From NCBI GenBank assembly GCA_019637115.1, contig JAHBWH010000006.1:1-64000 (forward strand): a stretch of 64,000 nucleotides of DNA, given 5' to 3'. Origin of the DNA: Myxococcales bacterium (lineage in GTDB: Bacteria > Myxococcota_A > Polyangia > Polyangiales > Houyiibacteriaceae). The stretch's first letter is position 1. The number at the start of each line of letters is the position of its first letter. Positions 55,061-64,000 of the stretch are shown in pieces. The position numbers were made by a program, and so were the translations under genes. The notes beneath the pieces are model-generated. The model was not told the origin of the DNA and did no database searches. It saw nothing but the letters and a program-made list of their open reading frames with translations.

Positions 55061-55092
55061 TCCACATCCCATGCGCGGACTTGGACTTGGGC

Positions 55093-56016
55093 TCAATCCA
55101 GCTTCGGCAGCCCCGCCCGCACGTCGCCTGCCACCTGGGCATCCAAGGTCGCGACCGCCGCGCGCACCTCGTCCCCGCCCGACGCAGGCCACTGCACGTC
55201 GAGGTGCACGAAAAGATCACCGGCCTTACCGCCGCGCTCCTTCGCGCCCTTCCCCTTCAGCCGCATCTTCTGCCCGCTCCGGCTCCCAGGCGGCACCCGC
55301 ACCGTGACGCTCCCCTCTGGCGTGCTCACGCTCACCTTCGCGCCCTCGAACGCCTCGAGGGGCCGAATCGGCACGCGCAGGTGGAGCCCATCCTCCTCGA
55401 ACCAGAGCTCCGCCCGATCGCGCACGTGCATCGTCAGGACCAGATCCCCTCGCCCACCGCGCCGAGACGCCGCCCCTTGCCCACGGATTCGCAGCTTCGC
55501 CCCGTCCCGCACGCCGGACGGGATCCGCACCTTCACGCGCCGCCCGTCGCTCCCGAGCACCAGCTCCCGCTCGCCTCCCTGCAGCGCCTCGACGATGTCG
55601 AGCTCCAGCGACGCCTCCAGATCCCTCGGCCTCGCCGCGCCAGCGCCAGCACCCGCCCCACGCGCCTGGCGGAGGATGTCGGAGATGTCGAAGCCGAAGC
55701 CCTCGAAGCCCCCGAACCCACCGCCGCCGCCGAAGCCGTCGAACCCGCCATAACTCTCCCGCTGGCGTGCGACGTCGGGGTCGAAGCCCTCACGCAGACC
55801 GATCACCCCGAACTCGTCGTAGAGACCTTTCTTCTTGGCGTCCGACAGCACGCCGTAGGCCTCGGCTACCGCCTTGAAGCGCTCCTCCGCCTTCGCGTCA
55901 CCCGGGTTCCGGTCCGGATGAAGCTCCCGCGCCAGCTTCCGATATGCGGACTTGATCTCGTCCGCCGAAGCCGACCGACTCACCCCGAGCGTTGCGTAGA
56001 AGTCCTTGTCGGACAT
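55093..56016 (-). CDS. DnaJ/CbpA-type co-chaperone (no zinc finger)
   Basis: 307 residues. J-domain 1-70 with HPD at 33-35 (RELHPDRNP), which stimulates DnaK ATPase. A Gly/Phe-rich region ([20 protein letters not shown], about 88-110) follows. The C-terminal substrate-binding domains ([59 protein letters not shown]) have no CxxCxGxG zinc repeats between them, so it is type II (CbpA/DnaJ class B). Transcribed divergently from uppS. A dnaK gene is not in view. Confidence 0.93.
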   Translation of the reverse strand: MSDKDFYATLGVSRSASADEIKSAYRKLARELHPDRNPGDAKAEERFKAVAEAYGVLSDAKKKGLYDEFGVIGLREGFDPDVARQRESYGGFDGFGGGGGFGGFEGFGFDISDILRQARGAGAGAGAARPRDLEASLELDIVEALQGGERELVLGSDGRRVKVRIPSGVRDGAKLRIRGQGAASRRGGRGDLVLTMHVRDRAELWFEEDGLHLRVPIRPLEAFEGAKVSVSTPEGSVTVRVPPGSRSGQKMRLKGKGAKERGGKAGDLFVHLDVQWPASGGDEVRAAVATLDAQVAGDVRAGLPKLD

Positions 56017-56150
56017 GCACGGAGGATAACGCGCCCCGCCCAGACATCAATGCCACAATGGGGGTAACGGCCCCCAATTCAGCATTCCGTTCGCCGTTCC
56101 CCGACCCAGGGAACAACGCCCACCCGCGCTCACCTTCTCTCCTCGTCTTG

Positions 56151-56936
56151 ATGGAACAACCCTCGCGTGATAGCGCCACGGCCGTGGCCACCGTCGACCT
56201 CCAGCGGCTCCCGCAGCACGTTGCCATCATCATGGATGGCAACGGCCGCTGGGCGCAGGCCCAGGGCCACCTCCGCACCCTCGGCCACCGCGAGGGCTCG
56301 CACGCCGTCCGCCGCATCGTGCGCGCGTCGCGCCGCCTCGGGGTCAAGGCCCTGACCCTCTTCGCCTTCAGCGAGCAGAACTGGCTCCGCCCCGGCCACG
56401 AGGTCGCCGCGCTCATGGAGCTGCTCCGCGAGTACCTCGTCACCGAGCGCGACGAGCTCGTCGACAACGGCATCCGGCTCCGCGCCGTCGGTCGCGTCGA
56501 TCGTCTCCCGCCGAGCGTCCGCGACGTGCTCGAGCCCCTGATGCGCGACACCGCGCACCTCGACGGCATGACGCTCACGCTCGCCCTCTCCTACGGCGGA
56601 CGTGAAGAGATCCTCGACGCCACACGCCGCCTGGCCGAGCGCGTGCTCGCCGGCGAGCTCGCCGCCGACGCCATCGACGAGGCGCTCTTCGAGGCCCACG
56701 TCCCTTCCGTCGACGTCGGGCGCGTCGACCTCCTCGTCCGCACCGGCGGCGAGCAGCGCATCAGCAACTTCTTGCTCTGGGGCGCCGCCTACGCCGAGCT
56801 CCACTTCACCGAGCGCCTCTGGCCCGACTTCGACGAGTCGGACCTCTACGAGGCGGTCCGCGCCTATCAAGGTCGCGAGCGGCGCTTCGGCCGCGTCGAG
56901 CCGCGCCCCTACGAGCCCGTCGAGGTACGAGAATGA
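56151..56936 (+). CDS. uppS: Undecaprenyl diphosphate synthase (cis-prenyltransferase)
   Basis: Makes the C55 lipid carrier for peptidoglycan and O-antigen from FPP and IPP. 261 residues from ATG 56151. Motifs: IIMDGNGRWA with catalytic D29, GHREGSHAVRRIV, LTLFAFSEQNWLRP, LALSYGGREEI and LLVRTGGEQRISNFLLWGAAYAELHF. Its last codons overlap the cdsA start (ATGA). Confidence 0.96.
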   Translation: MEQPSRDSATAVATVDLQRLPQHVAIIMDGNGRWAQAQGHLRTLGHREGSHAVRRIVRASRRLGVKALTLFAFSEQNWLRPGHEVAALMELLREYLVTERDELVDNGIRLRAVGRVDRLPPSVRDVLEPLMRDTAHLDGMTLTLALSYGGREEILDATRRLAERVLAGELAADAIDEALFEAHVPSVDVGRVDLLVRTGGEQRISNFLLWGAAYAELHFTERLWPDFDESDLYEAVRAYQGRERRFGRVEPRPYEPVEVRE

Positions 56937-57808
56937 GCGAGCCGACGACCCCGTCATCGGGGTCGGAGCCCACCGCACCGAAGAAGGGTCTCGGGAGCAC
57001 CGCGCTCCGGTTCCTCTCGGCGTTGCCGCTCATCCCCTCGGTGCTCTGGCTCATGTTCGCCGGTCCCGGCTGGGCCTTCGAGGTCTTCGGCCTCCTCTGG
57101 ATCACGATCTGCGGTCACGAGCTGATGGCCATGGCGATCCCCGAGTCGCGCCTCGCGCGGGTCTGGGGCACGCTCGCCACGACCGGCCTAGCGGCTGCGA
57201 TCCTACACGCGCCCTCATCCGAAGCCCTCTTCGGTGCCTTGCTCCTGCTCTCGATCGGCGCGCTCTTCGTCGCCCTCGTCGCACCCCACCCGATCCCGGA
57301 CGCCAGCCGCCGGATGGGCTGGCTCCTCGGCGGCCCCATCTACGTCGGCGCCACGCTCGCGTGCCTCGCCGCCGTCCACCGCCACGACCACGGGGGCGCG
57401 TGGGTGCTGCTCAGCATGTTCATGGCGTTCTTGAGCGACACCGGCGCGTACTTCGCCGGCCGCGCGCTCGGGCGTCACAAGCTCTACGCCGAGCTCTCGC
57501 CAAAGAAGACCGTCGAGGGGGCGATCGGTGGCCTCGTCACCAGCGCCGCTGGCGCCGTCGCCCTCCAGCAGACCTTGCTCCTCGACGTCCTCCCGATGCT
57601 CGACGCGATCGTGCTCGCGCTCGTTGGCACGGCCTTCGGCCAGGCGGGCGACCTGCTCGAGTCGCTCCTGAAGCGAAGCTGCCAGGTGAAGGACAGCGGG
57701 AAGATCATGCCCGGCCATGGCGGGCTGCTCGACCGCTCGGACGCGCTGATGTTCACGGGCATGGCGGTCTGGGCGTACGCGACCTGGATCCTGCCGCTCC
57801 GCGGTTGA
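56933..57808 (+). CDS. cdsA: Phosphatidate cytidylyltransferase
   Basis: Makes CDP-diacylglycerol, the precursor of all major phospholipids. 291 residues with about eight membrane segments. Signature: SPKKTVEGAIGG and the C-terminal KDSGKIMPGHGGLLDRSDAL. Overlaps uppS by 4 nt, the common uppS-cdsA order; dxr and rseP, which often follow, are absent here. Confidence 0.95.
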   Translation: MSEPTTPSSGSEPTAPKKGLGSTALRFLSALPLIPSVLWLMFAGPGWAFEVFGLLWITICGHELMAMAIPESRLARVWGTLATTGLAAAILHAPSSEALFGALLLLSIGALFVALVAPHPIPDASRRMGWLLGGPIYVGATLACLAAVHRHDHGGAWVLLSMFMAFLSDTGAYFAGRALGRHKLYAELSPKKTVEGAIGGLVTSAAGAVALQQTLLLDVLPMLDAIVLALVGTAFGQAGDLLESLLKRSCQVKDSGKIMPGHGGLLDRSDALMFTGMAVWAYATWILPLRG

Positions 57809-58439
57809 AGAGACCACGGTCGTCACGCCCGGCCCCTGATCTCCCGTTTGGTCGCGGACCTCGAACACAGCCGTCGGCCTCCTCCGACGGTGGCGCGACA
57901 TCGACGCCCGCCGGCGTGCGCATTCGCACACCCATGGGGGCGGGGGGCCTGAACGCGCGAACCATCCTCGTGCGCTCGCAGAGGCAAGTGCTCCCTCCAC
58001 GAGCGAGCCCCCTGTCGCGCCCGCCCGTCGCTCGAGAGGGGTGTCGAACAACCTCGGAGCGATCCCAGGATGCGGTCAGCCCGAGCCTGTGCCGACTCGC
58101 GCGTCCCCAAGGGACGGGTCACCCCGCCCGTCCGCTCCCCCACCGCGGATGGCATCGAGTCGACGGAATAAAGGCGGCCGCAGTGGGGGGGAATCACTGC
58201 GGCCGCAACAAAGCGAGACGACGCGCCGGGAAGGGGGGGACAATGCCCGGCTTTGCGCCGCCTCGCGCGGATCTCCTATGCGAAGCCCGTGCCAACCAAC
58301 TCAGCGAGCAATTTCGGGGAAACCGTCCCTAAGTGAAGTGCATTCGCGCAATCGGCTTTCAACTTTGGAAGCCGCCGATCTCAACCCCGCACAAACACGA
58401 ACTTGACGTCGGGTTCATATTAGTTCATCTTGACCCCCG
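57809..58439. other. Gap between cdsA and TetR gene
   Basis: 631 bp. One strong inverted repeat (58174-58206). The last 60 bp before the TetR start are markedly AT-richer (58380-58435), with GTTCATATTAGTTCAT, a probable promoter/operator for the regulator. No gene seen. Confidence 0.5.
58174..58206. terminator. Perfect 12-bp stem-loop after cdsA
   Basis: Arms GCGGCCGCAGTG and CACTGCGGCCGC around GGGGGGAAT. No T-run on the plus strand; on the minus strand it is followed by CTTTATT. It is 365 bp past cdsA, so it may end a transcript from either side or be a separate structured element. Confidence 0.45.
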
Positions 58440-59081
58440 ATGAACGACGTTCGAAGCGACGCCTCGAGCCCGCGCCTGCCCAAGCAGGCACGCGCCCAGC
58501 GAACGCGCGAGCAGCTCTTGTCCGCAGGACAGGCCGAGCTCTCGGAGCACGGCTTCGCGGGCGCGACGGCGAAGAGCATCGCGGCGCGCGCGGGCGTCGC
58601 GACGGGCAGCTTCTACCAATACTTCGTCGACAAAGACGCCCTGCTCCGAGAGCTCGCCGCGGCGCGCTTCGCCTCCATCGCGCTCCGCGCGCTCGACACG
58701 CTCGCCGTCGACGACCCGGCGGCGGAGGGCGCCGGGCCCGCCGAGGTCCGCGCACGCATGGCGGCCGTCGTCCAGCTCGTGATGGCCTACCACCGCGAGG
58801 ACCCTGGCCTCCACGCGGTGATCGCGGAGCGCCGCGCGCACGACGCGACCCTCGACGCCATGACCACCTCGGCCGAGCGCGCGCTGATCGCCCGGATCGG
58901 CGCGCTCCTCGCGCAGTGGAAGCACCCAGGTGACCACGAGGCCGTCGCCTTCGTCCTCTTCCAGCTCGTCGAGGGCGCCGTCCACAGCCACTGCCTCGGC
59001 CACGCGCTCGTCGACGACGAGCGCTTCACCCGCGCGCTCGTCGACGCGCTCGTCCGCGTCGCGCTCCCTGCTTCCCCTTGA
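58440..59081 (+). CDS. TetR-family transcriptional regulator
   Basis: 213 residues. N-terminal helix-turn-helix: RTREQLLSAGQAELSEHGFAG, then ATAKSIAARAGVATGSFYQYFVDKDALL (about 45-72). The C-terminal ligand/dimer domain is variable, as usual. Likely controls itself and the Mpo1-like gene 68 bp downstream; the ligand may be a lipid, judged only from that neighbour. Confidence 0.92.
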   Translation: MNDVRSDASSPRLPKQARAQRTREQLLSAGQAELSEHGFAGATAKSIAARAGVATGSFYQYFVDKDALLRELAAARFASIALRALDTLAVDDPAAEGAGPAEVRARMAAVVQLVMAYHREDPGLHAVIAERRAHDATLDAMTTSAERALIARIGALLAQWKHPGDHEAVAFVLFQLVEGAVHSHCLGHALVDDERFTRALVDALVRVALPASP

Positions 59082-59149
59082 TCGCCCACCTCGAGCGAAA
59101 GCAACCGCCCGCCAACCCAAAGCTGCCGCAAGCGCCCGAAGGAGAGACC

Positions 59150-59497
59150 ATGTCCAAGATCGAAGAGCTCATCGAGAACTACAAGCGCGACCACCAGCAC
59201 CCCGTGAACAAGGCGCTGCACATGGTCGGCATCCCCATGATCGTGACCTCGTTGCCCCTCATCTTCTTCGTACCGCCCCTCGGCATCGCCCTCTTCGTGC
59301 TCGGCTGGATCCTCCAGTTCGTCGGCCACGCGTTCGAAGGAAAGCCCCCGAGCTTCTTCCGCGACCCTACCTTCCTCCTGATCGGCCCGACCTGGTATGC
59401 CAAGCGGCTCTTCGCCAAAGTGACGGGACGTACCTTCGACGACCCCGCGCCGACCCCGGCGCCCGCCGCGCCCGAGCCGGTCGTCGCCACCGCGTGA
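59150..59497 (+). CDS. Mpo1-like (DUF962) membrane protein
   Basis: 115 residues from ATG 59150 (GGAGAG site). Family signature: NYKRDHQHPVNKALHMVGIP, then two hydrophobic segments and WILQFVGHAFEGKPPSFFRDP. Conserved His residues bind Fe in yeast Mpo1, a 2-hydroxy fatty acid dioxygenase of alpha-oxidation; the same chemistry here is inferred. C-terminal Ala/Pro tail. A terminator hairpin follows. Confidence 0.88.
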   Translation: MSKIEELIENYKRDHQHPVNKALHMVGIPMIVTSLPLIFFVPPLGIALFVLGWILQFVGHAFEGKPPSFFRDPTFLLIGPTWYAKRLFAKVTGRTFDDPAPTPAPAAPEPVVATA

Positions 59498-59515
59498 GCC
59501 CCCCAACGAAGCCGA

Positions 59516-59548
59516 AGGCCGCGAGATCACGAGCCGATCTCGCGGCCT
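59516..59548 (+). terminator. Intrinsic terminator after the Mpo1-like gene
   Basis: Perfect 13-bp stem AGGCCGCGAGATC / GATCTCGCGGCCT with a 7-base loop, followed by CGTCGTT, 19 bp past the stop. Confidence 0.82.
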
Positions 59549-59698
59549 CGTCGTTCCGTCTCCGTGACGCCCACGTGACGCGCTCCCCGGCACGTCACGT
59601 CACAGAAACCCGCGAATCGGGCTCCGTGTCACACGACTGTCACATAGAGGGCACGGAGCCGTCGCGCTCTCCCCCAAGCCCCGACGCATACTCCGCGC

Positions 59699-60844
59699 GT
59701 GGCGACCAGCGGTCCAACCCTCTCCCCCGTCGTTCTGCCCCCCGCGTCTTCCCAGACGACGGCGGAGGTGACGTCGGCGAGCGCCGGAACCTTCGTCACC
59801 CTGATCCGGGAAGAGCGCCTCTTCCTGATGCTGATGGCCCTCGGCTTCATGGCCGTCGGCATCGTCGTCGAAGACGCGTCCATCGCCCGCTGGCTCGGCT
59901 TCGCGCTCGCTGGGTACTCCGCCGTCGCGAACGACAGCATCCAGACCATCGGCACGTTCATCGCGTCGAACCGCAACAAGCCCTGGTGGATGCTCTGGCT
60001 CTTCATGGGCGGCATCTTCGTAGCGACCACGCTCTACAGCTGGTTCAGTTACGGCGGCGACGTGAGCCACCAACGCCTCGCGTCCAAGGGGTTCGACCAG
60101 ACCCCGATGAACTTCACCTATCTTCAGGTCGCAGCGCCGCTCGTCCTGATGATGCTGACCCGGATGAGGATGCCGGTCTCCACGACCTTCATGCTCCTCA
60201 CCTGCTTCGCCGCGCAGCCGGGTGACGTCTGGGGCGTCGTCTCGAAGAGCCTGATCGGGTACGTCGCCGCGTTCGCGACGGCCATCGCGGTCTGGTACGC
60301 GGTCTCGAACGTCGTCCATCGCTACGAGCAGCGCGGCCCCGCCCACGCCAGCTGGCGCATCTTCCAGTGGTTCACCTCGGGGACGCTCTGGGCCGTCTGG
60401 CTGATGCAGGACGCCGCCAACATCGCGGTCTTCCTCCCGCGCAGCCTCTCGGTGCTCGAGCTCCTCGGCTACCTCGGCGTCGTCGTCGTCGGCCTCGCGT
60501 TCCTCTTCCGCGTCGGCGGCGAGCGCGTGCAGAAGGTGGTCGACGAGAAGTCGCGCGTGACCGACGTGCGCTCGGCGACGGTCATCGACCTCGTCTACGC
60601 GATCATCCTCTACTTCTTCAAGGAGGTCTCGAACCTCCCGATGAGCACCACCTGGGTCTTCGTCGGCCTCCTCGCTGGTCGGGAGCTCGCGATGAGCCTC
60701 CGTGGTGTGTCCGGCCACCGCTTCCGCTTTGCGGCGCGGATGATGGGCAAGGACCTCCTCTTCGTGACGATCGGCCTCATCGTCTCGGTGCTGATGGCAG
60801 CCGCGGGCAACCCGCAGTTCCTCGCCTCGCTCCTCGGCGGTTGA
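59699..60844 (+). CDS. Pit-like (inorganic phosphate transporter-related) membrane protein
   Basis: 381 residues with about ten membrane segments. Two inverted half-motifs recall PiT/PHO-4 transporters: GYSAVANDSIQTIGTFIASN and MRMPVSTTFMLLTCFAA in the first half, KEVSNLPMSTTWVFVGLLAGRE in the second. Divergent from classical PitA (GFANDxxN), so the substrate is unsure. GTG start at 59699, no overlap with neighbours. Confidence 0.75.
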   Translation: MATSGPTLSPVVLPPASSQTTAEVTSASAGTFVTLIREERLFLMLMALGFMAVGIVVEDASIARWLGFALAGYSAVANDSIQTIGTFIASNRNKPWWMLWLFMGGIFVATTLYSWFSYGGDVSHQRLASKGFDQTPMNFTYLQVAAPLVLMMLTRMRMPVSTTFMLLTCFAAQPGDVWGVVSKSLIGYVAAFATAIAVWYAVSNVVHRYEQRGPAHASWRIFQWFTSGTLWAVWLMQDAANIAVFLPRSLSVLELLGYLGVVVVGLAFLFRVGGERVQKVVDEKSRVTDVRSATVIDLVYAIILYFFKEVSNLPMSTTWVFVGLLAGRELAMSLRGVSGHRFRFAARMMGKDLLFVTIGLIVSVLMAAAGNPQFLASLLGG

Positions 60845-61444
60845 TCCGACCGCGAGCCGACTCGCCCGCGCTCGTCGACGGCAATCGTCGACGATGCGGC
60901 GCGTCGGCGACGGGGCAGCTCGCGACGCTCCTCGACGACGATGGTCGTCGCCGACGACGCGCTCGTCGCCAACGACGCTCGTCGATGCGGCGGCCACGGC
61001 GACACGGCGCGACTCGCAACGCGAGACCGCGGTCGACGGCGCTCGGCGGCAACCTCGGCGGCGACGCTCAGCATGTACGCGCGACATCGCGATGGCCGCT
61101 CTCGCGCTATCGCACGCCACCGTGCGCCCCGGCCGTCAAAGCGTCGCGCTGTCGCAATTTCGTGGCCTGGGCTCCTTGCCTTCGATACATTCGCGAACCA
61201 GATTCACGTCTCAGCGGCGCTCGCCGCGACAGACTTCCCTTCCACACACACCACACCACCACAGACGGGGTCCTTCGGGACCCCGTCACTAATTCCGGCC
61301 CACGACGCCCAAGTACTGCCTCTCCGACCTCACCGCCTTCTGCATTCGTCACAGTTTTTGTGGAAACGTCCGTCGACAGTGCCAATCACTCCGGATATCC
61401 TCCGTGCCGGGCGTGTGGTGACGCCCAAGGGAGCGGATGGGCGA
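60845..61444. other. Gap before the MopE/propeller lipoprotein gene
   Basis: 600 bp. Bases 60870-61010 are a degenerate CGTCGACG-rich stretch. A perfect UUCG-loop hairpin sits at 61264-61287, and AT content rises from 61320. No gene recognised. Confidence 0.5.
61264..61287. terminator. UUCG tetraloop hairpin
   Basis: 10-bp perfect stem GACGGGGTCC / GGACCCCGTC closed by TTCG, an exceptionally stable RNA tetraloop. Followed by ACTAATTCC, without a T-run. Could end the Pit-like transcript or sit in the leader of the next gene. Confidence 0.6.

Positions 61445-64000
<2,556 letters not shown>

Larger units (their letters stand above)
51924..55092. other. Gene-free candidate centromere region
   Basis: 3.17 kb with no credible gene. 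Contains four perfect parS palindromes, a GGACTC hexamer tract (52095-52320), an array of about 20 near-palindromic GGCAAGAATCCTGGATCCTT elements (52330-54345), a 178-bp higher-order repeat, and an inverted copy of the dispersed element of 46 kb (53880-55060). The long open frames in all six readings give repetitive Arg/Ser/Gly/Pro peptides. Confidence 0.75.

Overview
The window is very GC-rich (roughly 70 %) bacterial chromosomal DNA. Gene content points to a Myxococcota bacterium of the Polyangiales / Sandaracinus type. There are many secreted lipoproteins with Asp-rich MopE-like metal-binding repeats (CNGxDDDCDG), a WGR/TIGR02996 leucine-rich-repeat protein, ECF sigma/FecR pairs, RCC1-type repeats and long low-complexity intergenic tracts. 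No phage, insertion sequence, transposase or CRISPR array was found.

Layout. 1-0.8 kb: end of serS and an RRM RNA-binding protein. 1.2-7.5 kb (minus strand): a tightly packed operon resembling the uncharacterised Salmonella STM4011-STM4015 locus. It has two radical SAM enzymes, a sulfatase-like hydrolase, two TIGR02996/LRR proteins and two very small reading frames joined to their neighbours by 4-nt overlaps. 7.7-13.1 kb: a secreted trypsin-like protease and an ECF sigma / FecR / outer-membrane-type module. 13.7-37.8 kb: mostly secreted lipoproteins (MopE-like, RCC1, hydrolase, PDZ, metzincin, metallophosphoesterase, peptidoglycan-recognition amidase), with rpmE2, a CheY-like receiver, an aldo/keto reductase and gshB. 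38-49.6 kb: beta-barrel-type proteins, uvrB, a dolichol-kinase-like protein, tRNA-Ala(CGC) and a glutaryl-CoA-dehydrogenase-type enzyme.

50-55 kb: bioF-bioD beside a 3.1-kb gene-free region holding four perfect 16-bp ParB-binding (parS) palindromes. About twenty copies of a different near-palindromic repeat lie among and around them. This looks like the chromosome's centromere, which would place the window fairly near the replication origin. 55-64 kb: a DnaJ-type co-chaperone, uppS-cdsA, a TetR regulator with an Mpo1-like protein, a Pit-like membrane protein and a large MopE/beta-propeller lipoprotein running off the right edge.

Two genome-structure themes recur. First, several minus-strand genes have a decayed tandem copy of their own last 13-80 bp just beyond the stop codon (STM4011-like gene, protease, outer-membrane gene, FecR gene, bioF, bioD). 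Second, intergenic spaces carry expandable 6/12/15-bp tandem repeats and a dispersed modular element present in opposite orientations at 45.8-46.7 and 53.9-55.1 kb. Start codons were often moved inward from the longest open frame, using signal peptides, ribosome-binding sites or family length; each entry says so.
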